From Komagataella phaffii GS115 (Eukaryota > Ascomycota > Pichiomycetes > Pichiales > Pichiaceae): a stretch of DNA of 64,000 bases. Where the stretch lies: assembly GCF_000027005.1 (NCBI RefSeq), contig NC_012964.1:1364001-1428000 (forward strand), written 5' to 3'. The notes beneath the pieces are model-generated. The model was given only the letters and a program-made list of their open reading frames with translations. It searched no databases and was not told where the DNA came from. A program made the position numbers and the translations under genes. Positions 35,500-48,900 of the stretch are shown here, piece after piece; positions within the stretch are counted from its first letter, which is position 1, and every line of letters starts with the position of its first letter.

Positions 35500-38400
35500 A
35501 TGGTCTACTTTCCACCAGATCTAGAAGCTTTATCTGCTGCAGAATGGTATAATTTACTAATATCTACGAAGCCAAACGATATAATCAGGCCGTATAAAGA
35601 TTCAGAGTCTTCATTTATCGAAGTCAGTTTTCCTTGTCTAATCAAGCAGTTTAAAGATTCTACTGGAATAAATGAGAATAGGATCAAGAGCTGTGATAGT
35701 TTGGGTGTATGGATCCTACGTGCCACTCAAGTATCGGATGACCAAATAAAGTTACGTTTAGATGGGCTTCTGAATATTGAAGTGGCTAACTACTTGTTTT
35801 ATTATATTCTTGATTTTTGGACTGAATCCAGCGGTCCTTTAGGAAACTCTTTACGAGAGTTATTTTTGAAACTGTTGATATTCTTCAAGAAATCAAAAAC
35901 TGCAGCACAGCGCACACGACTATTTGAGTCGTGGACTCTGTATATTTTAGATCAAAGTTACACCTTGAGAGTGGTGTACTTCATACTGGAGCATTTGTCC
36001 AAAGAGATAGACGCTACATACATTATACGCCGAAAGCCAGAGTTTTTCAGTCAAACAATACCCTTGATGAACAACAGCACATTGACCAATCCAGCTGGTA
36101 AGGCTATTCAAACAATTTTGAAACAATTGTATATATCGATGGACAAGAATGATGCAGAATGGTTAAAGTTGTGGCAAGAACCAGTAATCTCCTCCTTATT
36201 AGATGAACGCCTGAGAAAAAATGTTCAAATTTATTTGCTGCCATATTTGTTCAAGATTTCTTCTAATGCTTATCAGATATTTATCAGATCTTTTATCGAC
36301 AATTCCTCGTCTGATATATCCTGTGTTCTGGGATGTTTACGAATTGGCCAAGAACTTGGATTGATAGAGGAGCCGTTTCACGGGTCTGATGCTCTCATAG
36401 ACCTGAGCATCATAAAAGCTCTCCTGGCTGGAGAGTCTGATCAGTTGAGAATTGGAGCGTTAGCAATTATAACAGCTTCCAATAAGAACTCAAAACCTAT
36501 TCATCCGTATGTTTTTGAGATAGTTATAAATCATTTGTCTTCTTTTTCTCTTTTGGAAGATATGGAAACCAGAGACGAGATTTTTGCTATACTCAAACAG
36601 TTCATTTCACGGGCTCGGGATTCTGCGTATGGTTTAAACAGGGATTGTAATAAACTGCAAAAGAAGGACAGTGATGTTACGAAAAGGTTGTTGGAAGACA
36701 AGCAAGTTCAACTTCAGCAGTATCTTTCCTTCTTCAAATCTCTGGTGCAATTTTTAAAAACCGAAATAAGGCCCGCAGTATCTCACCATAGAAAGGATTT
36801 TGCATATAAGGTATACCATGGATTGTTAAGAGCGGGCTTAGATAATACTTTAGATCCACAGCATTTTGATAAACTCCATTTAGAGTTTCCTTTTCGAATC
36901 GATTTATACGACAAAGATTTCTTACGTTTTCTGGTTGATAATATCACTGACGATTTCGAAGATATCAGAAAGCGATCGGTAGAACTACTATTGATGTCAC
37001 CCCATTCTCTGAGAGATAGTTTTTCACCTAATGATTTAAAATTTATTCGCAATAGGGCTTTTGCTATGCTAAAAGATATTAAGAGTCGTAGGTGTGATGG
37101 AGGTGCTCGTGTATTATCCTACCTTTTCTTGGGTCATTCATCCAACAATAGAGGGATGGCTACTGAGTTACTGAATGACTTGAACTTACAACTGAAGACT
37201 GCTATACAGAAAGCAGAGACTGATCTGGTCCGAGCCGTCTCTGAAGAAAGCACTCACGGATACTTTGAAGCTTTTCGTTTATTGTTTGAGTGCCTTGATT
37301 TTTCCTTGTTTGACCCCAATTTCATTCAAAGTCTAGTTGACGACCTTTTGAGCCACTCGCACAGGATTTGGGCTATTGTGAAAGACGTCTTATCACACGA
37401 TTCCCCAGAAGGTAATTTGCCTGGAGACTTCAAGGATTCACACCAATCTCAGTTTGAGGCCTCATATGGATCTGCCACACAACTTCTTCTTAGTTATTCG
37501 TGGAGATCTGTCAAAGAATCTTCTAACTTACTCCGCGTGCTGTTAGAGAAAGTTCCAAATTCGTTTTTGCAAGATGAAAAAGTAGTTGCTTGCGGTGATC
37601 TGATTCTCTCTCAGTTGGCAATTGTTCGACATCCTGGAGCATTTTCTTCGGTCTATCCTACATTCATCACATGTTGCAATCGATGCAATAGATCAGGAAG
37701 TTCACTTTCTTGTCAGCCTAGAAAGTGGCTGGAGAATAATATTTCCCTGATACAGTCAAAATCTCAGTTTATAACTAGGAGATCCGGAGGACTACCATTC
37801 CTGATTACTGCCGTCCTTACCAGCGAGATTGATGACGAAAGGCCACTACTTCAATACACGTTCAACAGCCTTATTGAAATCGCCCAATCTCCAATCGTCG
37901 TAAATGAATCTGAGAGAATTGATCTTCCTCAAGTAAATGCATTTAACTGCATTCGTTCAATTTACTTGGAATCCCAACTAGCAACTATTGCCCTGCCGTA
38001 TATTAATGATGCTCTTGAGCTGTCTCTATCTAAATTTGCCGATCCTACATGGGCAGTTCGAAATTGTGCTGTGATGCTATTTGCCACATTGCAAGGAAGG
38101 TTATTTGGTTCAAAGAAGGTTCAAGGGTTTTTGCCTACGGTGGCCGAGAGAACTTTTTTTTCCAAGTATAGGGGTGTTAGAGACATTCTTTTGATGAATC
38201 TTAACATTGTAGCTAGTTCTAAAGAAACCGAAAAGCAAGAGATGGTGTTTCCAATTCTTACTATTATTTCTAGGTTACAAGTACGTCAAGGATATAATGG
38301 CTTAGAAGAGCTTAAGCCTTTTGTTTTACATTTTTTGGCTAGCAATGATTGGCAAGTACGAGAGATGGCCGCCGAGGCATACCCCGCATTTGTCCTTGCT

Positions 38401-39900
38401 GATGATCTATTCTCTGAGAGTTGTAGGCTCTTGGATGGTTGTCTTCTCTCTAACCAGAATCAACTATTTGGCTTCCTAACTGCTATAAAGGTGCTATTGA
38501 CCAAGGGTGTCATTCGAATGAATACTACAGAAGTATCATTTCCTCCTCGCTTGGTGCAAAAAGTATGTGCAAAGGCTATTTATCTTGTGAGGCATAATCC
38601 TTGTGCTGTTACAACCAAACTAGCTGTCCAACTGCTACAAATTGTGTCGAAAGACTACGAACAGATATCCTTCGACGTTATTGAAAGTTTATCTAGCTGG
38701 TATATAATCCAGGAAACTAGCACAATTGGTTCTTTGAATGGTGCCAAGCAGCTATTGGCATCTCATATCCTCAGGTATCTACTAAATTTCCATTTAGTTT
38801 TGGATGATCGAGAGAGCCTCAGGGACCTTTTATTGTTAAGCATTAACTCAAATTTCGACGAAACGTGCCTAACTGCTTTGAAGTTTGCTGAAGAAAACGT
38901 ATCAAAATTAGATGAAGATGTTACAGGCCCATTGGTCCAAGTTCTTTGGGGACTAATCAATAGCAGTTTATGGAGCCATGTTAAGGCGACAGCATTAATT
39001 TTGTTAGAAAAACTTCTCGTGACCTTTTCATTTGAAGATAAAGACATTAGCAATCGGATTCACGTCTTATTTCCATTTATAGAGGATCATAACAGCGAAG
39101 ACATCAAATGTTCAGCATTAATTTCATTAGCGCCATATGTTGCCAGATGGGTTTCATTGCCTGAAGTATATGAAAGGAATCAGGACATAAATTTCATCCG
39201 CTGGTTCAATGCCGTGCGTTCACTTTCATGTGAAGAGATGCCTTTTCCAGTTCGTCAAGCTGCTTTTAATTCAATGGCCTCGTTTTTGAAAGTGGTTGAA
39301 GATAAATCCTCCCATTTTTTTTCTCGTGTATTTCTGTTAGCCTACTTCAGGTTGTGGGATGATGATGAAGAGTTGAGAATTGTCGCTGCTAAGTTTTTCT
39401 CTTATATTCTCAACATAGACTATGCTGTCCCGGACAAGATGACCAAGGAGGTCATCAGGCATTTTGACAATCATTTATCTCAGCATACCGACATTCTATA
39501 TCAAATTGTCCTTAACTTTGACCTGGGTCAAAAAAGGTTAAAGCGGTATATCGACAATAATACGTTGTTGTTCACGGTGGAGAAACATAATTTTTACCAA
39601 GATGATATTTTACTTAAAAGACAGTTAAATCAACTGCTGTTGAAAAATATAAGCAGAATCACCGAAACGGAACGCTGTCAGCTATATGAAAGAATCAAGG
39701 ACAGTGAAAATGAGTTACGATTCTTCGTGGATCGGGAAGATTCTTACCTGGGGTGGTTGAAGGAAGAGGACTTATTTGTCAGTCTCTGTATTATTATTCA
39801 AGACTTAGATATGTTCGGAATTTGTTGGAAAGACTTGAGAAAAGGCCTTGAGCTTAAGCAATTACATCCTTTAGTTTCTAGTATTTTATTACAGATCTAG
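35500..39900 (+). CDS. TRM732: Trm732/THADA-type scaffold, tRNA 2'-O-methylation
   Basis: This 1,466-residue HEAT-like alpha-solenoid is the partner of the methyltransferase Trm7 for 2'-O-methylation of position 32 in the anticodon loop (Sc YMR259C, 1,420 aa; human THADA). Helical repeats run over the whole length. The conserved DUF2428 core lies at about 720-880, with RRSGGLPFLITAVL near 765, AFNCIRSIYLESQLA near 815 and KFADPTWAVRNCAVMLFATLQGR near 845-870. The neighbour relation with TIF11 and ROY1 supports orthology. Its stop codon overlaps the stop of the convergent DYN1 by four bases (39897-39900, CTAG). Confidence 0.92.
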   Translation: MVYFPPDLEALSAAEWYNLLISTKPNDIIRPYKDSESSFIEVSFPCLIKQFKDSTGINENRIKSCDSLGVWILRATQVSDDQIKLRLDGLLNIEVANYLFYYILDFWTESSGPLGNSLRELFLKLLIFFKKSKTAAQRTRLFESWTLYILDQSYTLRVVYFILEHLSKEIDATYIIRRKPEFFSQTIPLMNNSTLTNPAGKAIQTILKQLYISMDKNDAEWLKLWQEPVISSLLDERLRKNVQIYLLPYLFKISSNAYQIFIRSFIDNSSSDISCVLGCLRIGQELGLIEEPFHGSDALIDLSIIKALLAGESDQLRIGALAIITASNKNSKPIHPYVFEIVINHLSSFSLLEDMETRDEIFAILKQFISRARDSAYGLNRDCNKLQKKDSDVTKRLLEDKQVQLQQYLSFFKSLVQFLKTEIRPAVSHHRKDFAYKVYHGLLRAGLDNTLDPQHFDKLHLEFPFRIDLYDKDFLRFLVDNITDDFEDIRKRSVELLLMSPHSLRDSFSPNDLKFIRNRAFAMLKDIKSRRCDGGARVLSYLFLGHSSNNRGMATELLNDLNLQLKTAIQKAETDLVRAVSEESTHGYFEAFRLLFECLDFSLFDPNFIQSLVDDLLSHSHRIWAIVKDVLSHDSPEGNLPGDFKDSHQSQFEASYGSATQLLLSYSWRSVKESSNLLRVLLEKVPNSFLQDEKVVACGDLILSQLAIVRHPGAFSSVYPTFITCCNRCNRSGSSLSCQPRKWLENNISLIQSKSQFITRRSGGLPFLITAVLTSEIDDERPLLQYTFNSLIEIAQSPIVVNESERIDLPQVNAFNCIRSIYLESQLATIALPYINDALELSLSKFADPTWAVRNCAVMLFATLQGRLFGSKKVQGFLPTVAERTFFSKYRGVRDILLMNLNIVASSKETEKQEMVFPILTIISRLQVRQGYNGLEELKPFVLHFLASNDWQVREMAAEAYPAFVLADDLFSESCRLLDGCLLSNQNQLFGFLTAIKVLLTKGVIRMNTTEVSFPPRLVQKVCAKAIYLVRHNPCAVTTKLAVQLLQIVSKDYEQISFDVIESLSSWYIIQETSTIGSLNGAKQLLASHILRYLLNFHLVLDDRESLRDLLLLSINSNFDETCLTALKFAEENVSKLDEDVTGPLVQVLWGLINSSLWSHVKATALILLEKLLVTFSFEDKDISNRIHVLFPFIEDHNSEDIKCSALISLAPYVARWVSLPEVYERNQDINFIRWFNAVRSLSCEEMPFPVRQAAFNSMASFLKVVEDKSSHFFSRVFLLAYFRLWDDDEELRIVAAKFFSYILNIDYAVPDKMTKEVIRHFDNHLSQHTDILYQIVLNFDLGQKRLKRYIDNNTLLFTVEKHNFYQDDILLKRQLNQLLLKNISRITETERCQLYERIKDSENELRFFVDREDSYLGWLKEEDLFVSLCIIIQDLDMFGICWKDLRKGLELKQLHPLVSSILLQI

Positions 39901-42900
39901 TGTTTGTCAATGTTTACTTCACTAAGCAGCATTATAGTGTCAGTCAGATTTGATCTAATCTCCAGTTGCTGAGCATCGTTTGCTACTGTGTTATCCAATC
40001 CGATCCACTTCATAGGAATATGTTTAGGTAGCAATTCACACCATTCAATATACGAATCCACAGATTTATGATCTGGAAGAGCGAGGCATTTGACATTCTT
40101 TGTAGTAATCAGATGAAATTCATCGTCAAATGAAAAACTTCTGAAGAGATGACTAGTTAACGTTGATACAATTTTTCTGTCTTCTTCGTTTTCCAATTGA
40201 GCCCCGTACACTATTTCTGTGATGATATATTTGATGGCATCCCATGGAATTTGATCCGGGTTTATATTTGTCCTTTCTTTCGAAACGGATCCAATCCATT
40301 TATCTATGACAAATAAGGCCGAAACCAAATCGGTTCTACCGAAGTCATACTTTTTGGAAAACCCAAGCGGTGCGTAGCGCATTCTTTCCTGTATAACATA
40401 ATGAAGCCAACCAGCTAACATTAATACATGAGTTTTTTCGAAAGGTAGAGGAGATTTCATACAATATAATTGTCCATTAAAAATTGTTCGCAAATAACTT
40501 GACAGATCAGGAAGTTCAGCAATCATCACAAGTTTGGCCATCTTTAGAAGAGGAACAGGGATCTTTGAGTTCTCATTGCAGGTCATAAAAATCTTCTTGG
40601 TTAATGTGTTTGATTCGAAAACTTCGATAATTGCCGTCAATATACTGGGAGACATTTGTACGTTCTCGAGTAAGAGCCAACTATCATCCAATATAGATAA
40701 CTCTTTTTTGGCCATCATCACTGATTCTTCTACACCCATTGAAACTATCTTCAAGTCCACATTTGATTCTGCTGCTAAGAACTGAACATTAGTAGTCACG
40801 TCAGCATGGCCTGTTGTACATAAAATGACCAGATTATCAGCTGAGCTTGTTGCAATATCACTAAAAGAATAGGGAACAATGCCATCAAATAAAATCTGGG
40901 TTATAGCATCTGAAAAACTCAATTTGAGTGTAGCCTTTTCTGTGAGTAGACTGCAAGCTAATAAAGGTTTCTCTAACTGATCCTGGTCCCCTAGTTCTAC
41001 AGAATCTTCCAGCCAATTTGACTGGGATTCTTCACTTTTGACATCCATCCCCGTAGAGAGTAATTTAACAAATTCGGTGGCATTAATAACGGGTGCACTT
41101 GATAGTGGTTCCAAAACTTGCTCAACAAAACGATGGCTCGGACCAAAATAAGAAGATAAGAGCATCAAAATGAAAACGTTCTCGTGAGAATCCTTGATTG
41201 ATACCCTTGATCTCTTGAATACTTCTTGGTAGAGTTTTTTGATTATTGATGCCAGGGAGTTAGTATCTTGGCTAATCTGCAAAACATGTATACAAATGTT
41301 CATCATATAGTCTACCGATACCTGATAAAGCCCATTAAGCTTGGAAAGTGCTTGTAGAACCCGAAATATTTTTGAACAATGATGAGCAAAACTTGTATAC
41401 TTATTCTTCAATTCGTCTATGGTAGTAATGACGTTTTCTGTATCTTTAATCTTCTCACTAAGTTGCTTAGACTCTTGCTTCAAACTTTCTAATGTTTTCA
41501 GAAGCTCACTATTTTCTAGCAAGTTTCCTTCCGATTCTGAAAGTTTGTCGAGCAGTTCATCTTCTAGTGACCTTAATTGTATCTGGTAGTCACTGTTAAT
41601 TTTAATCACTTCTATTCTTTGATCATCCACAACAGGGTACCTTATTTTTAGGACGTTATTCAAAACTTGAGAAACAACAGAGTTCTCAGTAATAGTGAAA
41701 TTAAGAATTGTGGTTCGACTGGCAACGTATGAAGGTATTATTACGCTTGGATCTTTTGAAATTAGAATCAGCTTGAATTTAGGAGAGAAATCAATTTTAT
41801 GCTCCCCAATCTTGATCAATTTTCTTCCACCTATTCTTTCAAAACTATTTCCCAATATTGGACGTATAATGGGGTCATAGTGCTCAGCGTCTTGTAGAAT
41901 AATAGTGCTTCCAAAACGCAGGGCATTTTCAAGCTGTCTCACAAAAGATCTGTCTTGAAAACTAGTTACTATTGGAGGCTGATCCGAAATACAATTGGTC
42001 AACACATTTTGTATTTTACCAGAAGGATCAATAATAAATGGAAATTTGGAACTCTGTGACAAGATGATCATGTTTTCTATGGATATATTGTCGCGTGGAA
42101 GACCAAATGCTTCCCAAGACACTAAATCTCCGAACACCCCAAGATGATTAACAATAGTATGAGAATTTCTGAAAGAAATATTCAGCAGTTCCAAAACAGT
42201 CTTCCACTTTCTTATCAGTGCCCTCCTAGTTTCTTCCCCATAGAAACCACAATAAGCGATAAAGGCAGCTGAAATCAAACAGTCACCAACAAGGGTTTTG
42301 CGTCTATCAAAAAATTCACTTTTAGACATGGACCATCTATCACGCTCGGCCGCAAGGCTCTCTAAAAGTGAGACACTCCTGAGTAAAGTATTTTCAACAG
42401 TTTCCATTTGCTGCTTGATATTTTCTATCTCTCTGATCAGACCAGCATATTGCAGCTTGTAACCGTTTATACTTCCCTCCAATTCTTCAATCATTTCATT
42501 TAGGGCTATAAGCCGGGCTCTTGCATCAGAAGCTTCTTCCTCAAGAAATAACATTTCATCTCTCAGTGGTGACACCTTTTCAATGACTTGCGAATACTTC
42601 AGCTGAGCTTGCACCCATAGTAATAACGGTCCGCAAGCCTTACTTGCTCGATTCACTGACTCAAAGTTGAAGTTCGGATGATTGAAGTAAGTGTCCTCCA
42701 TGTACGAAGAAAGTTCTGGTGTTATTTGTTCATCGCCATTAAAGTGAACAATGCTGGCAATAAAATCGTCTTTTCGAATAACTGATAGAACTTCCCTCCA
42801 GTTAGCAACCTCAAACCCCAACAATACAGCTACAGCTTCTAAAGTTAATTTTATTGCTTCTGGAGGGTTCAGCATGGACCTAAGCTCGGTCAAATGTTGC

Positions 42901-45900
42901 TTCTTAATATTCTTCACCCCTTGCTGAGCTTCGACTATTGCTGGTTCTGCAATTGCAAGATCTTGAGCGACAATCTCTTGCCTTTCTCTAATGCGTTTCT
43001 CTTGTATCTCAAGAGATTTCTGAATCTGGATTGATACTTCCTGTTTTTTTTCAGCTTCATTCTGTTCGAAAAGCATCGTATCTAAAGTTTTATTTGCTTC
43101 AGCATTTTTCGCCTTTAACTCATCTCCTTTTAGAGATAATTGTTCTTTCAGTAGTTCAACTTCTAAAACTGACTCCTTTATTTTGTCAAGCCCCATATTG
43201 CGGTGGTTTTGCTTATCTTGCATTTTTTCCCCTTGCTCGTTTACTAACTTGACGAAAGTTCCCAAAAAAGCCTGATAATGACCTGCAGTAATTTCGGAAA
43301 ACTCGACAGACGAATGAATCTTAGCAAAAGCCTCATTTATATTGTTACGGAATATATCACCAGGACTTTCAGAACCTTCATAATTGGTTAGATCAAGATT
43401 CTCTAGTTGAGCCGCACAAACCTGTTTTAGCGTCGACACTGACCAGTCACCAAGCCAATTTACAACACATCGGTTAAAAAGTGCTGGCGAAGATACCAAA
43501 TCTGGTTTTGTAGTATCATTTGGGTCATTGATGGTTATGACAATATGTAATCTTTGAGCAACAATCTTAGAAAACCAAGAAAAAATCTCATCATGAGTTT
43601 CAAGCAACGGTTCAGCTTCCTGGCATAAACTGATGAGTAAGTTCAAATCATCGCCTTCAAATAATCCTGGAATTTCGGCATTTGCTAATAAATTATTCAT
43701 TCTTTCAATAAAGGACGTGTCGGATATATCATTTTCGTCGATCAGCAATACAATCTGATTTTCTTTGATAGTATCGACTAGTATCTTCCGAAGCTGTTCC
43801 TCGAAGTTAAGGATCGTATATCCTTTCCATGTGCTAAGCTGCACAAATTTATACTGATTCATCCAACAAACAAACTTTGTTAAGCTCGACTTGCCAGTTG
43901 CACTTGGGCCAACTAAGATTAAATGCCCTTGAACTTGATTAAGTGCACGTTCGATGCGAAGAATGTGGTCTAGCAAGTCATCATGCAACACCATGGAAGA
44001 TTCAGTTTCCTCTTCTGAGTAAACCATCAACCTTTGACTCAAAAAGGATAGTAACTCAGAACTGTCAACACTTTCATATGACCCTGAAATCCATCGAGTG
44101 TAGAGCATTGGCTGCCGGAATATTTTCTCCTTGTTTATGTTCAAGAAGTGACTACTAGCAACTTCGGCTATCATTTGAAAACACCAAAATTTTTCATCCT
44201 TGTTTGTCAAACGATCACAGAAGAGTCGAATGGCCTCGTGGACCCAAATTCTTAAAAACTGATCCAGCTCCAAATTCACACTACCTGCTACAGCCTCATA
44301 TATCCCTTTAGACCACCTAGTTAGTTCACGCGGGCTATAAACATAGTGTTTCCTTTGTGACGGAGTAAATTTCTTCCGGGAGCATTCGTAAATTTCAATC
44401 ATAGACTCAGCCAGCGGATCACAAAACCCTTTGAGGTTAGGAGTTGCCCTTAATACAGAGTCAATATATGATCTGTAGATCATTAGTAAAGAATCTCTGC
44501 CTGGGTAGTCGACTAGAAATACAGCAAACTTGCCAACAATTCGGGGGCTTAACTTATTTCGACCAGGGTCTGTCGAAGGATTACAGGCAGCAACAAACTG
44601 AATATTTTCTAAAGTAACCCAATTTCCTTTATACCAGAAGCCAGAATACTCAAAAATTTGTCTTAGTAGTTCGATTAATGGCTGGACACCATAATGGTCA
44701 GGCATGGGCAAGTTAATTTCGTCACAGAAAACGACAACGTTCTTACTTTCAATATCGGGACTCAGAATTAGTCTATTTCCTCGTTGCTTGTAGGTAGCAT
44801 ACTGTTCTAAGGTTTTAATGAGTGTCGATGGTAAAGTCTCCTTCGAAAAATTCATTGCCACAAATATAACTCGGCTTGATTTCCGCAACACGGAACAGAT
44901 ACTCATTGTCTTTCCTGATCCTGGTGGTCCCACTAAAAGTATCGGTCGATTGATACTCAGCAACCCTGAAATTAGCTTCTCATTGCGAATGGTGTCCACA
45001 GTGTTTACCTGAGAATTAGGTTGAGATATATCGATGCAAGGGCTGACACTGATTTCACTTTCATAATTTCTCCACTGCCCATCTGGCAACTCACATACAT
45101 TATTAATAATGGGTCCCAAAAATGGTGCGTCTTCTAAAAACATTGGGCTGCCCAATAGTAGTTTCTCAAGCTTTGCAGATACATCATCGGTGGAATCGCC
45201 CGCAAAAGACCAGATCAACGCTACAAGAAGCGATCTTCGAATAAACTTAGTAAAACTGAAATTCGTTAACGAGGAATTTACCCTCAAATAATCCAGTAAG
45301 CGGTTAAGCTGTTGCCGAAGGAGGGCAAAGAGTGTAGTTAAAACTCTTGAATGGCTGAAATTCTCCACGTGGAAATCATATTGAACAGATTCTATTAATG
45401 AATTCAACAGGTTTCCTCTGAGATGCTTCCTAAGTTCCGTTGCAAACATTTCCAAAGTAGCCGAAATAAGAGCAGGTTGAGTATTCTCCATCAAATTATT
45501 TGTTGCGTTCTGCGTGGTAGGGTCCACTAATCGGCAAATTTCATACTCAACGACGTCATGGACACTAAACAGAGATTGGCCAAACCATACTATCCCACAA
45601 CGACTGATTGTTGCTGAAGTGGCATTGTTCAGTGATTCAACCTCAAAAATGACTCGGCAGTTGTTTGGAAAAAAAAGTCTTTCTCCGCTTGGAAGGGTTA
45701 ATACTTTGTTATCGTCTAAAACTGAATTCAAACTTTCAATCCAAACCGGATCAATTGCACCGTCAAACACAAACCAAACACGCTTGCGAGATTCTCCTCG
45801 TAAATTAAGGTTTACTTGCCGAAGAAGTGAAGTGAAAACTCCATCTGTCCATTCCCGTGTAGTTATGTCTAATGACCCTATCAACTCCTCTTTCTTGAGA

Positions 45901-48900
45901 ACCTTGGCGTTGATTATATGACATATGTTATCAGCTCCATTTTCATCTTCCTTCATGGCTTGCAACAAAAGCCTCCTTGCCGTCGTTTTTCCAGAACCTG
46001 AGGGCCCAACCAGAATTACACCATTGTTCACTGTCTGTATATCATGCATCTGAGTCAACTTCTTCAGCCATTTGCTCCCTGTATTAAACCCGTTATCTTT
46101 GGCAAGATCATGAATCTTCTTGGCAAGATTGTTAGGTTCTTGAGTAGATTCTGAATAGTATTTGAACTTTTTTATAGAAGTATTAAACCATTTTTCGTCC
46201 TCTTCGACAAGCTTAGGTAGAATTATCTTTTCCAAGCTATCTAGTACCAATTTAAATTCAGCTTCCTCAGTAAAAGCATCTGATGATGGCGTTGAAATTC
46301 TCCGCCTACGGGCTCCACAATTAGCCAGCAACCCTTTGAAAGCTCGCAAACCAAAATCATAATGAATTTGGTCGGTACAAAATTGCTTCATCTGTTCAAA
46401 AAAAGGGGTTATGGCCGAAGTTATGCTTTGTGCATTTCGAAAGCCTTGCGTAGTCAACTGAACCTGGACAATCATATGTAAGTCTGGCTGAAGTAAGTTG
46501 ATGACTCTGTATTTATCCTTCAGATTTTCAGGCATTATAGATCTCCCAGAATAGTCTGGGTTGCTTGTAATGAATATACTTGAAGCCTTGTTAATAGCTG
46601 TGAAGGAATTGAGTATCTCCACTTCCACTGCTGATGATGACTGCAAGGCAAACTGGATCTTTGCAATTTCAGTCGAAAGTGCACTTAAAGTGCTTGTATC
46701 CAGTCTATTAAACTCATCAAAACAAGCCCAGGCTCCAACCCTACAGATTCCAAGAAGAATTCTGTTAACAGCTTGAAAATCAAAAAGCTCATCGCAATTG
46801 AATACTAAGACCATTCGTCCCAAGTTATTACCCAGTGCCTTAACCGTTTCAGTCTTACCCGTTCCAGCTGGTCCAACTAAAGATGTGCTAAGTTTTTGAT
46901 CAAGGCTTTGAGTCATTGAAATGAAAGCTTTGTGAGTCAATGGGGTATACACAAGTCTTGGTGGAATTCCAAGATATTCATATCCATACTGGAAACAAGC
47001 AAGTCCTTGTTTAACAATAATTTGGGTGGTTGTCGTTGACAAGGAGTCAAAATAAAATCTCTGTTGTAACGACCATTCAGGGGAACTCAACGAAATTTCT
47101 TGCTGCGTCCATTCAGATATAAAGTTCGCTTGATGTAATAGTTCAATAATAATAGATTCCAGTTTTCGTCTCAAAATATGATTTATCTCACCTAATACCA
47201 ACTTGGATACAGTTCTCAGTATTTTTGAGTAATTTTTTTCTGCCTCCACAGGTGGTAAAAAGTTAAGCTCTATTACGTTGGTCCACAACAATTGTAGTCC
47301 AACAATGATTGCTTGGCCAGGAAATGACTCGAGTAGGTGCAGCAGCAAGGAATCATTGCAAGGATCACTAATGCATTTATTCCAGGTAGACAATGCTTCG
47401 GTAATATACGAAGACAATGAACATTTGATTTCCTCCTCTAGCAACTGTAGAAAACTCACTAGTTCCGCTCCTTGGGCAAGAACAGGACTGTTCAAATAAA
47501 ACACCTCTTGTTCAGGCGATTTCAAACCAATTACTTTGGTATCTTGCTGAATTAAAGTTGAAACTCCTGGAAATAGCTTCTGGATGTGTTTTGATACAAT
47601 AAGAAGGTTGTTAGACTGTCCAATAAGTTCAATCAGGTCATCATCGCCCAAAAAGTAGAATCTGCTATAAATATCACGTTGACCTTCCAAAAACTTGCTT
47701 AGAGATCTTTTGATCACTTGAAGTGCTTTCTGTAAAGTGTTCAGCTTGTTCGCAAGTCCCTTTTCTTCACGAATCTGAAGAACCAAAAATCCTAAGTTTT
47801 GACCTAAACTAGTAAATTCCAATGATACATTACGAAATCTTGAATATTCTAAGGGTAATAATCTTTGGATATCAACACTTTCATCAAAAATTCCATTCAA
47901 ATACACCCATTGTTTCTGGACATCGACCCAAGTATCTAAGATCCTATAAAGCTCATTTAGCTTATCTTCCCAAGTGATTACCTCATGCCGAAACGTTTTA
48001 TAATGGGTAGAGTGGTGGATCGAGGCCAGTAAGTTGATGTCATCACTACATTGTTGAAATAAACGATCCCATCCCTTGATGATCTTGTATTTTCCCTTGT
48101 AAAGAATAGTCTCAAAGAATAAACTCTGGTAAGTACTGTCGAGCTTTGAAAGAGAATCTTCGATTGATCCCTCTCCATTTGCCTGCTCTACCAAAGCCTG
48201 AATGGGCCCCCTAGATGAACATAAATCGAGATCCCAAAGAGTGCCAATAGTCAGTTCTTCCAGAGCGATTGGACTCCGCTCAAGCAGTTCAAAAAGCTGA
48301 TTCCAATGTCGTAGTTTAATATTAGGGTTCTTAAGTTCATTTAGGATTACTACGGCCTCAGTCAATCTCTTAATTTCATTGAGGACTTCTTCAAATGCAA
48401 GATACTGACGAATTGCAACAGGAGTAGACTTTCCTTTTAAAGATATTTCCTCAAGCGCTTGTTGAAGGGTAACAATTTTTAGATTCAGCCATTTCTCCCT
48501 GCGAATATGTTCAATATCTACATTTATGGTCTCTATAGTTCTCCAAACCGATTCTAAATCGTTAAACTCAATTCGGCAATCCTGAAGATCGAATGCAGGA
48601 CGAAGAGGAATTTTTAATAAGGAAATGGCTGCATTTACTCTCTGAGCCTCTTCTTCCAAATCCGTGAATAATTTTTGAAAGATTTTGAGTGATTCTAACG
48701 CATCCATTGGTTTCATTTTTCCAGATATTGGCTTCTCCAAATTCCACTTGTTCTTCGTGTACTCTATTTTTTCAGATAGTGTCGATGCCTCGGACTCTAA
48801 ATCTTCTGCAATATTGTTATGTAATTTTTCTAAAGAAGTGAGCCTTGAGGTAAGAAGATCTGACACAGACATAAAATCTGAGAATAGTTGGTGGTGAGAC

